A stretch of 64,000 nt of DNA from Asbonarchaeum sp964517675 (GTDB lineage: Archaea > Nanohalarchaeota > Nanosalinia > Nanosalinales > Nanoanaerosalinaceae), in NCBI GenBank assembly GCA_964517675.1, contig CAZFEL010000001.1:468301-532300 (forward strand). Reading direction: 5' to 3'. The notes under the pieces were generated by a model. It was not told where the DNA came from and searched no databases. It saw only the letters and a program-made list of their open reading frames with translations. The position numbers and the translations under genes are program-made. Positions 14,928 through 23,688 of the stretch are shown here, piece by piece (the first letter of the stretch is position 1; each line of letters opens with the position of its first letter).

Positions 14928-16598
14928 ATGCCCGAGCGTCTCACGATCGACAGCGACACCTGGGAGGAGCTCAAGACCGATCATGACCTCCCTGATACGT
15001 TCATCGAGGCCTTCGAACAGCGGACACGACGACAGGAGGATACGTTTTTCTTCGAGGCGAACCGGGAGATCATCCTCGTGGATCCCGGCTCCGAAACGCT
15101 CCGGACGCTTTCAAGCATCGCGCACCTCGAGAGCTCGACGGAGACACTGTACAAGTTCACCGTCGATGACATGGACGTCTGGAACTCCAGTAAGGATCTT
15201 GACGAGATGAAGGAAGCATTCCAGGAGATCCTCGGCGACCAGCCGTCGTTTTTCGAGTGGCTGGAGCGGACCTACGAGCGGCAGAACGTCTACACGATCA
15301 AGCGCGAGGGCAATGCCTTCGTGCTGGAGGCCTCATCGGCCGAGCGGATGGAGTACGCAAAACAGATCGATGACGTGGAGGAGAACCTTGTCATGGACCT
15401 GTCCGATACCAAGGCACGGATCGATTTCGGCTCGAAGTCCCGCGCGGCGATCAAGAAGGCCCTGATCCGGAAGGGCTACCCGGTCCAGGACGAGTACGAG
15501 TTCGATGAAGTCGATACATCGATCGGGGCCGACCTGACCTGTGAGCTCCGTGACTACCAGACCCAGATGCTCGAACAGGCCTGGGAGCGGAAGGCCTGTG
15601 TGCTCGCGAACCCATCAGGCTCGGGCAAGACTGTCACCGCGATCGCGATGATCGCGAAGGCCGATGCCCCGACCCTGATCCTGGTCCCCCAGCGGTCTCT
15701 GATCCCCCAGTGGAAAGAGGAGATCCTGGACAAGACATCGATCACCGAGGACCAGCTCGGGGAGTACCACGGCGATACGAAAGAGATGAACGATATCACG
15801 CTCGCGACATACCACATCGCCTCATCGAAGACCCCGCTGTTCCGGCAGGACTGGGGGCTGATCATCTTCGATGAGGTCCACCACATCCCCTCGAAGGTCT
15901 TCCGGAAGACGGCCGATCTCCAGTCCAAGCGCCGTCTGGGGCTGTCCGCCTCGCCTGTCCGGGAGGACTCGAAGGAGAAGGATATCTTCGCCCTGATCGG
16001 TCCGGAGATCGGCGGTGACTGGGGCTATTTCTTCCAGGAGGGTCATGTCCTCCGTCCTGAGGTGACGATCCACTTCGTGCCCTGGGACCCTGGCTACAGG
16101 CGGAAGTACGAGCAGGCAGAGGGCATCAAGAAACAGATCATCGCCTCGAAGAATCCCGAGAAACACGGCAAGCTCCGTGAGCTGCTGGATGCCCATGAGG
16201 GTGATAAGACGATCATCTTTGCGGACTGGCTCGACCAGGCGGAGAACCTCTCCGAGGAATTCGACATCGAGTTCATCACCGGGGAGACGCCCCACGATGA
16301 GCGCCAGGAGACGATCGAACGGTTCAGGAGAGGTGAGATCCAGCGCCTGATCATCTCCCGGATCGGTGATGAGGGCCTCGACATCCCTGATGCGGATACG
16401 ACGATCGTGATGAGCGGCCAGGGCGGCTCCCGGAGGCAGGCGACCCAGCGGGCAGGACGGGTGATGCGGCCGGAAGGCGATGCGAACGTCCACTTCGTCG
16501 CGACGAAAGGGAGCAACGAGGAGGACTTCGTCAAGCGCCAGATGCGGCTGATGAAGGAGAAAGGCATCGAGATCGGTGTCAGCGACATCCCGGAGTAA
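14928..16598 (+). CDS. XPB/Rad25-like DNA helicase (SF2)
   Basis: 556 residues from ATG 14928, which fits the TATA box; a TTG at 14916 is the only longer option. The helicase core has NPSGSGKTVTAI (motif I), LILVPQRSLIPQW (Ia), LIIFDEVHHIPS (II), LSASPVRED (III), FITGETPHDERQETI (IV-V) and QATQRAGRVMRPEG (VI). An N-terminal domain of about 200 residues precedes the core. DEVHH and the QRAGRV box point to the XPB branch, which in archaea is linked to nucleotide excision repair, often with Bax1. No Bax1-like gene is next to it. Confidence 0.85.
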   Translation: MPERLTIDSDTWEELKTDHDLPDTFIEAFEQRTRRQEDTFFFEANREIILVDPGSETLRTLSSIAHLESSTETLYKFTVDDMDVWNSSKDLDEMKEAFQEILGDQPSFFEWLERTYERQNVYTIKREGNAFVLEASSAERMEYAKQIDDVEENLVMDLSDTKARIDFGSKSRAAIKKALIRKGYPVQDEYEFDEVDTSIGADLTCELRDYQTQMLEQAWERKACVLANPSGSGKTVTAIAMIAKADAPTLILVPQRSLIPQWKEEILDKTSITEDQLGEYHGDTKEMNDITLATYHIASSKTPLFRQDWGLIIFDEVHHIPSKVFRKTADLQSKRRLGLSASPVREDSKEKDIFALIGPEIGGDWGYFFQEGHVLRPEVTIHFVPWDPGYRRKYEQAEGIKKQIIASKNPEKHGKLRELLDAHEGDKTIIFADWLDQAENLSEEFDIEFITGETPHDERQETIERFRRGEIQRLIISRIGDEGLDIPDADTTIVMSGQGGSRRQATQRAGRVMRPEGDANVHFVATKGSNEEDFVKRQMRLMKEKGIEIGVSDIPE

Positions 16599-16640
16599 AG
16601 CGTTTTAACCTCCGGCGCCCATCCGTGTCTGTGTTCTGCG

Positions 16641-18044
16641 ATGACAGGCGATGCTATGAAGGATCTGGAAGAGAAGCTCTCGTTCAACGCTGATTCTGGC
16701 TGGAAGGAGGATATCGATGAAGGAGTTCTCGAGGACCTCACGGGACGATACCGTCGGTTCCTCGCCGATGCAAAGACCGAGCGGGAGGCCGCGGCGGCGA
16801 TCATCGAGCGGGCCGAGGAGGAAGGGTTCGTCCCGCTGGAAGATGTCGATGATTTCGAGGAGGGTACGAAGGTCTATGCCGTCAACCGCGACAAGCAGGT
16901 CATCCTCGCGCGCTTAGGTGAGAGCCTGCTGGATGGGATCCGGATGACGGTCTCGCATATTGATTCCCCGCGTCTCGATGTCAAACAGAAGCCCCTGTAC
17001 GAGGATGCCGATCTTGCGCTTATGGATACGCATTACTATGGAGGTATCAAGAAGTACCAGTGGGTCAATGTTCCCCTCGCCCTCCACGGTGTCGTCATCG
17101 ACAGTGACGGGGAGGAGACCGAGATCACGATCGGGGAGGATGAGGACGATCCTGTCCTGCTCGTGCCTGACCTCCTCCCGCACCTGGGCAAGGACCAGCT
17201 GGAGAAGGAGCTGAAGGACGCGATCGAGGGCGAAGATCTCAACATCGTGGTCGGGAACATCCCGGTCGATGACGATGAGATCGAGGAGGCCGTCAAGCTG
17301 TCTGTCCTCCGGTACCTGGACGAGGAGTACGATCTGACGGAGGAGGACCTGGTCTCGGCCGAGATCGAGGCCGTCCCGGCCCTTGAGCCACGGGAGATGG
17401 GGCTGGACCGATCGATGATCGCTGCCTACGGCCAGGACGATAGGGGGCTGTCGTTCACGACGATGGAGGCCATCTTCGATGCTGATCCCGGGAAGACGGC
17501 GGTGGCCTGTTTCTTCGATAAGGAGGAGATCGGGAGCGAGGGCAACACGTCGGCCCAGAGTGCGTTCTTGGAGAAGTTCATCGGGGAGCTGCTTGATCTC
17601 GAAAGCATCAAGAGCCCCCACTCGGGGCTGCACCGTGTCTTCGATACGGTCGAGGCGCTGTCGACGGATGTCGCGGCGGCGGTCAACCCGACGTACAAGG
17701 ACGTCCACGACCAGAAAAACGCCATCAACCTCGGCCAGGGTGTCGCCGTTGTCAAGTTCACCGGCAGGGGCGGGAAGTACATGGCCAACGATGCCCACGC
17801 GGAGTTCGTCGGCAAGGTCCGGCGGCTGCTGAATGACAACGACGTGCCGTGGTATCCTGTCGAGCTTGGTAAGGTCGATCAGGGCGGTGGCGGGACGGTC
17901 GCGAAGTTCCTGGCCCGCCGCGGAGCTGATGTCCTTGATCTGGGCTTCTCGCTGCTCAGTATGCATTCGCCGTACGAGGTCTCATCGAAGGTGGATGTCT
18001 ATCACACGTTCCGGGCGTGCCGTGCCTTCTTCGAGGAATGCTAG
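16641..18044 (+). CDS. M18-family aspartyl aminopeptidase
   Basis: 467 residues from ATG 16641 (ATG 16656 is a possible alternative), with cgttttaacc about 36 bp upstream. M18 signatures are plain: SHIDSPRLDVKQKP with the metal-binding HxD, DTHYYGGIKKYQWVNVPLALHG, FDKEEIGSEGNTSAQS with the catalytic/metal Glu pair, and DAHAEFVGKV, GGGGTVAKFLARRGADVLDLG, LLSMHSPYEV near the end. Zinc aminopeptidase removing acidic N-terminal residues, cytosolic, forming tetrahedral dodecamers in known members. That fits peptide turnover in an acid-rich proteome. The stop overlaps the convergent fxsA stop by 4 nt. Confidence 0.92.
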   Translation: MTGDAMKDLEEKLSFNADSGWKEDIDEGVLEDLTGRYRRFLADAKTEREAAAAIIERAEEEGFVPLEDVDDFEEGTKVYAVNRDKQVILARLGESLLDGIRMTVSHIDSPRLDVKQKPLYEDADLALMDTHYYGGIKKYQWVNVPLALHGVVIDSDGEETEITIGEDEDDPVLLVPDLLPHLGKDQLEKELKDAIEGEDLNIVVGNIPVDDDEIEEAVKLSVLRYLDEEYDLTEEDLVSAEIEAVPALEPREMGLDRSMIAAYGQDDRGLSFTTMEAIFDADPGKTAVACFFDKEEIGSEGNTSAQSAFLEKFIGELLDLESIKSPHSGLHRVFDTVEALSTDVAAAVNPTYKDVHDQKNAINLGQGVAVVKFTGRGGKYMANDAHAEFVGKVRRLLNDNDVPWYPVELGKVDQGGGGTVAKFLARRGADVLDLGFSLLSMHSPYEVSSKVDVYHTFRACRAFFEEC

Positions 18045-18430
18045 CCGATCTGGACGCTGAATGAGCCGGCGACGTTGCGCTTGAACCACCAGATGACGGC
18101 CTTCCTGACCAGCGGCCGGGTGAACGGCAGCAGGACGAGGAACCCGATCGCATCGGTCAGGACACCGGGGGTGACCAGAAGGAGGGCCCCGCCGATGATC
18201 AGGAGGCTGTCGATGATCTCTGTATCGGGCATCCTGCCCTCCGAGACTGCCTGCTGTATCCGGCGCAGGTTGAGCCAGCTCTGGGTGCGGTACAGCACTG
18301 CCCCGGCGAACCCTGTCGCGATGATGATGATGAGTGTCTGGTAGATCCCGAGCCACTGGCCGAGCTGCAGGAGAACGAACAGATCGAGTGCTGGCACGAG
18401 GATGAAAAGGACAAAGAGTGTCCCGAGCAT
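18041..18430 (-). CDS. fxsA: FxsA-family membrane protein
   Basis: 129 residues from ATG 18430. Three to four hydrophobic helices with the FxsA layout: LFVLFILVPALDLFVLLQLG, LIIIIATGFAGAVLYRTQ, the loop RRIQQAVSEGRMPDTEI, LLIIGGALLLVTPGVLTDAIGFLVLLPFTR. In Escherichia coli, FxsA relieves exclusion of phage T7 by the F plasmid; its normal role is unknown. A TATA-like tcttaaaagc lies 26 bp upstream on the minus strand. Confidence 0.88.
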   Translation of the reverse strand: MLGTLFVLFILVPALDLFVLLQLGQWLGIYQTLIIIIATGFAGAVLYRTQSWLNLRRIQQAVSEGRMPDTEIIDSLLIIGGALLLVTPGVLTDAIGFLVLLPFTRPLVRKAVIWWFKRNVAGSFSVQIG

Positions 18431-18450
18431 GGTCTGGTTTCCGTCCGGAT

Positions 18451-18460
18451 GCTTTTAAGA
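18451..18460 (-). promoter_or_regulatory. TATA-like box for fxsA
   Basis: Minus-strand tcttaaaagc centred 26 bp before ATG 18430, overlapping the 3' end of the next minus gene. Confidence 0.5.
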
Positions 18461-18730
18461 CTGGAGCACTTCCTTGCTGAGCTCCTGTCCTTTCGCTTTC
18501 ATCCCGGAGAGGAATTCCGTGCCCCTGTCGGTTGTCCAGTAGACATCCTCGTCGGTCTCCATCAGGCCCTTCGCGACGAGGTTCCGCATGGCCCGTTCGA
18601 CCTCCTCGTTGTCATAGCTGTAGCCGTGTTCGCCGAGTTCGTCCGCCATCCAGTCGGGGTCGATCTTCTCGTCCTGGCCGTGATGGAGGATGTGCATCGA
18701 GACCATGCCGAGGTGCATCTCGTCGATCAT
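18455..18730 (-). CDS. small winged-helix regulator-like protein
   Basis: 91 residues from ATG 18730; an in-frame extension to 18805 is less likely because a minus-strand TATA-like actcttaacc at 18760-18769 lies inside it. The sequence has LGMVSMHILHHGQDEKIDPDWMADELGEHGYSY, EEVERAMRNLVAKGLM and WTTDRGTEFLSGM, the order helix, helix-turn-helix, wing of an archaeal wHTH protein. Probably DNA-binding; target unknown. Confidence 0.65.
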   Translation of the reverse strand: MIDEMHLGMVSMHILHHGQDEKIDPDWMADELGEHGYSYDNEEVERAMRNLVAKGLMETDEDVYWTTDRGTEFLSGMKAKGQELSKEVLQS

Positions 18731-18812
18731 CGTGTCACCGCTGTGTTGTTGGTGTCCGCGGGTTAAGAGTCTTTGCTCATCTTGATAAACGGCCGCGACC
18801 AACATCCGGGTG

Positions 18813-19811
18813 ATGGTCCGTCGCCTGGACGCACTCGGGTTCGTCCTGCTGGCAGCGTCTATCTATCTACTCATGCCGCTGTCGGATGCTATCGTGATGG
18901 GGGCGATCACGGCCTACGGGCTCCGTGTCCTGGTCGAGCGTCTCTCGACCGTGATCGACCGCCAGATCGTGGAGTACGCGCTGTTAGGGGGGCTGGTCCT
19001 TGTCACGACGACCGGGATGTATCTGCTGGTCACGAACGTCTCTGCGGTGACGGTGGAGCTTATCCGGCTGACACAGTCGATGATATCGAGTATCCAGGCG
19101 TTCCTGGAGCCGTACAACATCCCGATGGTCTCGGAATATCTCTCCCAGTCTCTCTCGGCGATCAGCGGGTTCATCAGGTCGGTGCTGTTCGAGATAGCGG
19201 CTTCCCTGCCGTCTGTCGTCCTGGAGCTTCTGACGTTCTTCCTGGTGGTGTATTACCTGTACCGGCGGGGGGACGAGCTCGCCGCGTCCCTGGATGATAT
19301 GATAGGGCGGCTCCCGGATGAGGAGGCTGAGAGCCTCAGGAAGGTCCGGGAGTCTATCACATCCCTGGTACGGAATGTCTTCGTTGTCTATGGTTCGTTC
19401 GGATCGATCATGGCGACCGTCGGTGCTGTCGGGTATTACGTTATCGGTCTGTTCGTGATGGGTGAACCTGTGCCGTTTTTCTGGGCGTGGGGTATCCTGA
19501 TCGGTATCGCGGCGTTCCTCGAGGGGGTCGGGTCCTTTGTGTTCACAGGTCCGCTGATGATCTATTACTTCGCTGTCGGGGAGGTCTGGATGACGTTCTG
19601 GCTGTTGATGTTCCAGGCGACGTTCCTCGGTATCCTGCCGGCTGTGATGCTTCCCTACATCGGATCATCGCGGCTGCAGGAGTCGTTTTTCACGATGATG
19701 CTCGGGCTGATCGCGGGGCCGATGGTCTTCGGGCTGAAGGGGATCGTGCTCGGACCGGTGTTCATCATCACGCTGAAGGATCTGGTACTGGCCCGGTTCG
19801 ATGCGGTCTGA
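18813..19811 (+). CDS. AI-2E/PerM-family membrane protein
   Basis: 332 residues from ATG 18813, with ttgataaac centred 27 bp upstream. About eight hydrophobic helices with the family's central amphipathic part (GDELAASLDDMIGRLPDEEAESLRKVRESITSLVRNVFVVYGSFGSIMATVG) and the end GPMVFGLKGIVLGPVFIITLKDL. Members have been proposed as exporters or sodium/proton antiporters. In a salt-adapted cell ion transport is plausible, but substrate is unproven. Confidence 0.85.
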   Translation: MVRRLDALGFVLLAASIYLLMPLSDAIVMGAITAYGLRVLVERLSTVIDRQIVEYALLGGLVLVTTTGMYLLVTNVSAVTVELIRLTQSMISSIQAFLEPYNIPMVSEYLSQSLSAISGFIRSVLFEIAASLPSVVLELLTFFLVVYYLYRRGDELAASLDDMIGRLPDEEAESLRKVRESITSLVRNVFVVYGSFGSIMATVGAVGYYVIGLFVMGEPVPFFWAWGILIGIAAFLEGVGSFVFTGPLMIYYFAVGEVWMTFWLLMFQATFLGILPAVMLPYIGSSRLQESFFTMMLGLIAGPMVFGLKGIVLGPVFIITLKDLVLARFDAV

Positions 19812-19853
19812 GGCCCCGTCAAGCTTAAGTGTCTCCACGGACAAGACCGGTCC

Positions 19854-20006
19854 ATGACGGAGGAAAAGGTCATTAAGGTCCAGGTCGAACACCATCTCTC
19901 CCCGAAGTCCGAGCAGTTCATCAAGGAGGTCACCTACGAGGTCATCGACCAGCTGACACAGGAGATGAAGGAGTTCTCCAGGACGTATGCGGCACAGCAG
20001 AACTGA
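19854..20006 (+). CDS. 50-residue small protein
   Basis: 50 residues from ATG 19854, with aagcttaagt centred 28 bp upstream. The protein reads MTEEKVIKVQVEHHLSPKSE then a helix EQFIKEVTYEVIDQLTQEMKEF. Mixed short strand plus amphipathic helix, suggesting a dimer or a subunit. It sits just before two small membrane proteins and Rnp4. No family recognised; coding status rests on promoter spacing and composition. Confidence 0.5.
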   Translation: MTEEKVIKVQVEHHLSPKSEQFIKEVTYEVIDQLTQEMKEFSRTYAAQQN

Positions 20007-20018
20007 GGTGACTCGAGG

Positions 20019-20300
20019 ATGGACTGGTTCACACTGGCGCTTGCACTGGGATCGGCAGCGATGATAACAGCTGCAGCGGTATTCGTGTTCCTGTTCGCCT
20101 CTGAGTTCTTCATGCAGCAACCGTACTACGAATGGGCTGTGATCGCGTCAGGGATGGTGGTGTTCGCTGGCTCGGTCGCGGCCTCCCCGTTCGTCTCCGG
20201 GATCATGACGGATATCGTGGCTGGAGGGGTGCTTGTCGGTGCGACAGGGACGGCTGCCGGGTTCGGGCAGGCATACAGGCGATCAGCGGGTGGTATCTGA
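20019..20300 (+). CDS. small membrane protein, first of a tandem pair
   Basis: 93 residues from ATG 20019, three hydrophobic helices (LALALGSAAMITAAAVFVFLF, WAVIASGMVVFAGSVAA, DIVAGGVLVGATGTAAGFG). It resembles its downstream neighbour in helix order and in the sequence around the first helix (AAVFVFLF versus AAVFAFLF), so the two look like a tandem duplication. Stop and next start overlap (ATGA). Function unknown. Confidence 0.65.
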   Translation: MDWFTLALALGSAAMITAAAVFVFLFASEFFMQQPYYEWAVIASGMVVFAGSVAASPFVSGIMTDIVAGGVLVGATGTAAGFGQAYRRSAGGI

Positions 20301-20590
20301 TGACCGTCGTCCTCGCCGCTCTCTATGGACTGTCCGCGATCATGCTCGGGGCAGCTGCCGTGTTTGCCTTCCTGTTCTACCGCGATTTCTTTGCCTCCGA
20401 ATCGTTCCCGCTGGAGTGGAACCTGCTTCTCGCGGGGATGGCGGGTGTATCGATATCGTCAGCCCTCAGGGCGGGCGATGCTGTCCTCGATGTCGGCGTG
20501 CTGAAGCCGGCTACGGCAGTGGTCCTCGTGCTCGGATCCGCGCTGCTGGTGGTCGCAGGGTTCATCCTGTGGGACAAGTTCCGGCTGTGA
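20300..20590 (+). CDS. small membrane protein, second of a tandem pair
   Basis: 96 residues from ATG 20300, overlapping the preceding stop. Three helices: VVLAALYGLSAIMLGAAAVFAFLF, WNLLLAGMAGVSISSALRAG, and a C-terminal AVVLVLGSALLVVAGFIL. Paralogue of the gene before it. Five bases separate it from rnp4, so all three are probably one transcript. Confidence 0.65.
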   Translation: MTVVLAALYGLSAIMLGAAAVFAFLFYRDFFASESFPLEWNLLLAGMAGVSISSALRAGDAVLDVGVLKPATAVVLVLGSALLVVAGFILWDKFRL

Positions 20591-20595
20591 GACCG

Positions 20596-20898
20596 ATGGA
20601 TGAGGACGAGATAGCCCGCGAGCGGATCGATATCCTGTTCGAGCAGGCCGAGAAACAGTACGACGAGCACCCGGAGCGGGCTGACAGGTACGTCGATCTG
20701 GCCCGGACGATCGCGATGAAATACACCCTCTCGCTGCCGCGGGAGTACCGGATGCGGTTCTGCTCGGACTGTGGCACCTACCTGGTCCCCGGCAGCAACG
20801 CCCGCGTCCGTCTGGACGCGGAGACAGAGACCAAGATCATCACCTGCGAGGAGTGTGGCTCCAGAATGCGGTTCCCGTATTCAGATGATGAAGAGTGA
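20596..20898 (+). CDS. rnp4: RNase P protein component 4 (Rpp21 homologue)
   Basis: 100 residues from ATG 20596. The helical half contains AEKQYDEHPERADRYVDLARTIAMKYTLSLP, then a zinc ribbon CSDCGTYL ... CEECGSRMRFPY with two CxxC knuckles. This is the Rnp4/Rpr2 pattern at the expected length. It works with Rnp1 and the RNase P RNA to trim tRNA 5' leaders; partners Rnp2 and Rnp3 are encoded at 48.8-50 kb. The 3' end overlaps the convergent presenilin-like gene by 18 nt. Confidence 0.9.
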   Translation: MDEDEIARERIDILFEQAEKQYDEHPERADRYVDLARTIAMKYTLSLPREYRMRFCSDCGTYLVPGSNARVRLDAETETKIITCEECGSRMRFPYSDDEE

Positions 20899-21711
20899 GA
20901 GCAGCCACGCGATGACGGCCCCGCCCCCGACGATCGGGATGGCGGGGTAGAATGTGTCCTTCTCGGCGCGGTCCATCAGGACTGCCAGCCCCACGGCGGC
21001 CCCGAGGGATGCTGCCAGTGCTGAGGTGACTCCGTACAGTTTCAGCAGGCTGATCGAGAACATCATCGGGACGATGATGTCGCCGCCCCCGACAACCCCG
21101 ATCTGCGTGCCGTCGGAGCTGCTCTCGTCGGTGATGTCCTCCGAGAGATCCTCGAAGTCACCGTTTTTCGGGTAGACGATTCCCATGAAGGTGCCTGTCG
21201 AGAGCCCGCCCTCGACCAGCGACAGCATATGCTTGGTGAAAAAAACCGCAACGATGTCATAGAGTGCGAGGACACCGATGAATATTAGGGCCGGGCGGAC
21301 ACCGAGCATCGTCCCGAACAGTGCCCCGGCACCCGCGTACGAGAAGGTATCGAGGACGTTGCGGGTCCAGTAGTCCTTCGTGAAGTATTTGATCGTGAAC
21401 ACGGCCGCTGCCAGGCCGACGGCGATCCCTGTCGGGAAAAAGACCATGAAAAAGATGAGGGTTGTCAGGAAAAGCGCCGAGAAGTACCATCCCTTGATGA
21501 TGCGGTCCATCTTGAGCTTGTACAGGCCGATCATCAGCGCGGTGGCGACACCGATCATCAGGAACAGGTTGATGCCCGAGCCGGGGCTGGAATTGACCGC
21601 TGCCGTGCCCTGGGCCACGACGCTGTCCTGGAGTATGATGCCGGCGGTGATACCGTAGATATGGCTGAGCCCGAACAGGCCAAGAACCTCGAGGTTCGTC
21701 TTCTCGAGCAT
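20881..21711 (-). CDS. presenilin/signal-peptide-peptidase-type aspartic protease
   Basis: 276 residues from ATG 21711. About nine hydrophobic helices. The two catalytic aspartates of the A22 family are in YDIVAV (D152) and GGGDIIVP (D211, standing for GxGD), and YPAIPIVGGG near the C-terminus occupies the PAL position. Between them is an acidic loop of about 30 residues. It should cut membrane-embedded segments such as leftover signal peptides. TATA-like ggtttaaac lies 26 bp upstream. Confidence 0.88.
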   Translation of the reverse strand: MLEKTNLEVLGLFGLSHIYGITAGIILQDSVVAQGTAAVNSSPGSGINLFLMIGVATALMIGLYKLKMDRIIKGWYFSALFLTTLIFFMVFFPTGIAVGLAAAVFTIKYFTKDYWTRNVLDTFSYAGAGALFGTMLGVRPALIFIGVLALYDIVAVFFTKHMLSLVEGGLSTGTFMGIVYPKNGDFEDLSEDITDESSSDGTQIGVVGGGDIIVPMMFSISLLKLYGVTSALAASLGAAVGLAVLMDRAEKDTFYPAIPIVGGGAVIAWLLSLFII

Positions 21712-21732
21712 ATACGTGCCTTCATGGCTGGA

Positions 21733-21763
21733 GGTTTAAACAACATCCGGCCGTGTTAAAAAG
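21733..21763. promoter_or_regulatory. divergent promoter pair
   Basis: gtttaaac region at 21733-21741 serves the minus presenilin-like gene (26 bp before ATG 21711), and gttaaaaagc at 21754-21763 serves the plus methyltransferase gene (27 bp before ATG 21785). Confidence 0.55.
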
Positions 21764-21784
21764 CTGCTCGGGCATACCCTGTCT

Positions 21785-22771
21785 ATGCGGTACTGTGCGT
21801 TACTGTCAGGCGAGCACGAGTCCCTTCCCCGTGCGGAGCTGCTCTCGGTCATCGGGGTTGGTGATGAGGGCTGGGAGTTGGAGGCAGCACTCGGACGGCT
21901 CCTTATCGTCGAGGCCGACGGGCTTGAGGGGTCCAGGCTGGCGATGACCCACGAGACAGGAGAGGTCCTGGTAAGGACGGGTCTTGAAGATCTCGATAGG
22001 CTCCGTGAGGCTGTCCCGGCCTTCGAGGGGGCCTTCGCCGTCAGGGTCCGCAACGCGGGTGACCGCAACCTGGAGCGGGAGATCGGTTCCATGATCCAGG
22101 ATGTCTCGGGCGAAGAGGTGGACCTCGAGGAACCCGATGTCTGGTTCCGCGTCCACGTCCACGAGGATGAGGCTGTCCTGTACCGGCTGCTGGAGGACAT
22201 CGATACCGGTGCCTTCGAGGGCCGCCGCAGCCATCTCCGCCCGTTCTCCTCGCCGGTGTCCCTCCACCCGAAGCTGGCGCGGGCGATGGTCAACCTCGCC
22301 GGTCTCGAGCGTGGTGATGCGGTGCTGGACCCGATGTGTGGGACCGGTGGCATCCTGATCGAGGCCGGACTGATCGGGATGGAGGTCCATGGACGCGATA
22401 TCGAGACCGAGATGATCGAGGGCTGCAGAAAGAACCTCAGTGCCTTCGACGTAGATGGTGATATCCGGCAGGGCGCGATAGGTGATCTCGACGGCTCCTT
22501 CGATGCTGACGTCGATGCGGTCGTCTCGGATCTTCCGTACGGCCGGGCATCGCCGAAGGAAGGCGATGGTCTCGTCCGGACCTTCCTCGAGCAGGCCAGG
22601 CAGGTCTGTGACGGACCTATCGTGGTGATGACCGACCGGGTGGAGATCGAGGGCAGGGAGCCTGACTTCTCGATCTATGTGCACAAGAGCCTCTCCCGGC
22701 ACCTGTACGTCGTCGAGCAGGGGGCGGAACCGTTAAAACCGTTGGACGCGACAACGGGGACAGGCCCATGA
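21785..22771 (+). CDS. tRNA (guanine(10)-N2)-methyltransferase, Trm-G10 type
   Basis: 328 residues from ATG 21785. An N-terminal THUMP-like half (to about residue 150) is followed by a Rossmann methyltransferase: LDPMCGTGGILIEAG (SAM motif I), HGRDIETEMIEGCRKNL and VSDLPYGRASP, where DLPY replaces the usual DPPY of N-methyltransferases. This is the archaeal Trm-G10 layout, which makes N2-(di)methylguanosine at position 10 of tRNA. The stop overlaps the RNase Z start, so the operon pairs two tRNA enzymes. Confidence 0.87.
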   Translation: MRYCALLSGEHESLPRAELLSVIGVGDEGWELEAALGRLLIVEADGLEGSRLAMTHETGEVLVRTGLEDLDRLREAVPAFEGAFAVRVRNAGDRNLEREIGSMIQDVSGEEVDLEEPDVWFRVHVHEDEAVLYRLLEDIDTGAFEGRRSHLRPFSSPVSLHPKLARAMVNLAGLERGDAVLDPMCGTGGILIEAGLIGMEVHGRDIETEMIEGCRKNLSAFDVDGDIRQGAIGDLDGSFDADVDAVVSDLPYGRASPKEGDGLVRTFLEQARQVCDGPIVVMTDRVEIEGREPDFSIYVHKSLSRHLYVVEQGAEPLKPLDATTGTGP

Positions 22772-23688
22772 TCGAGTTCTACACGCTCGGTACCTCCTCG
22801 GCGGTCCCGACCTCCCGGCGGAACCTCGCTTCGAACCTGCTATCGTTCCAGGGCGAGAAGATGCTGTTCGACTGCGGGGAGGGCACCCAGCGGTCGCTGA
22901 TGCATCACCAGCTCGGGCTTATGGATATCGATAAGATCTTCATAACGCACTGGCACGCCGATCACTTCTCGGGACTGCTGGGACTGGTCCAGACGCTGGG
23001 CATGGAGGGACGGGACAGGCCGCTGTATATCTACGGGCCGCCGGGGACGGAAGCGTTCACGAAGGATCTGCTGGAGCTCGGATACTTCGAGCGACACTAC
23101 GAGCTGTACGTGGATGATATGCAGCCCGGTGATGCGGTCCAGGGCGATGATTATGAGGTCAAGGCCTTCCGGACGGACCACGGTGTCCCGTCCGTCGGGT
23201 TCGTCTTCGAGGAAGACAGCAAGCGGAAGGCCTCCCGCGAGCGGATGGATGAACTGGGGCTGGAGCCGTCCCCAAAGATCGGGAGGCTCAAAGATGGGGA
23301 GACCGTCGAGATCGACGGGCGGACCATCGAGCCGGATGATGTCATCCGGGAGGTCCCGGGCCGGAAGATCGTCTACACCGGGGATACGGAGTACTCCGAG
23401 CGGGTCATCGAGGCCGCCGAGGGGGCCGACCTGCTGGTCCATGAGGCGACGTTCGCCCAGCACCTCCTCGATGAGGGTCGGTACGGGCACACCTCCGCCA
23501 GGCAGGCCGCGATGGTCGCGAACAAGGCCGGCGTGGAGCGTCTTGTCATGACCCATTTCTCCCGTCGGTACGACCACGAGACGGACAAACTGCTCCAGGA
23601 GGCCATGGAGGTCTTCGAGAACGTGGAGGCGGCCGAGGACGGTGATGCCTACGAGGTACGACCGCACAGGCCGGAGGGACAGGGATGA
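22768..23688 (+). CDS. rnz: ribonuclease Z
   Basis: 306 residues from ATG 22768. Metallo-beta-lactamase fold with HWHADHFSGLLGL (HxHxDH zinc site), preceded by FDCGEGTQRSLMHHQ, then an exosite region, YTGDTEYSE, LLVHEATFAQHL and MTHFSRRY, the tRNase Z order of motifs. Length is that of the short (RNase Z-S) form. Removes tRNA 3' trailers. Overlaps the neighbours on both sides by 4 nt, so it is part of a three-gene operon. Confidence 0.93.
   Translation: MIEFYTLGTSSAVPTSRRNLASNLLSFQGEKMLFDCGEGTQRSLMHHQLGLMDIDKIFITHWHADHFSGLLGLVQTLGMEGRDRPLYIYGPPGTEAFTKDLLELGYFERHYELYVDDMQPGDAVQGDDYEVKAFRTDHGVPSVGFVFEEDSKRKASRERMDELGLEPSPKIGRLKDGETVEIDGRTIEPDDVIREVPGRKIVYTGDTEYSERVIEAAEGADLLVHEATFAQHLLDEGRYGHTSARQAAMVANKAGVERLVMTHFSRRYDHETDKLLQEAMEVFENVEAAEDGDAYEVRPHRPEGQG

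Noticed and set aside
16914..17966. 350-codon open frame on the minus strand
   Set aside because: Lies over the clear M18 peptidase; no motif and no start signal.
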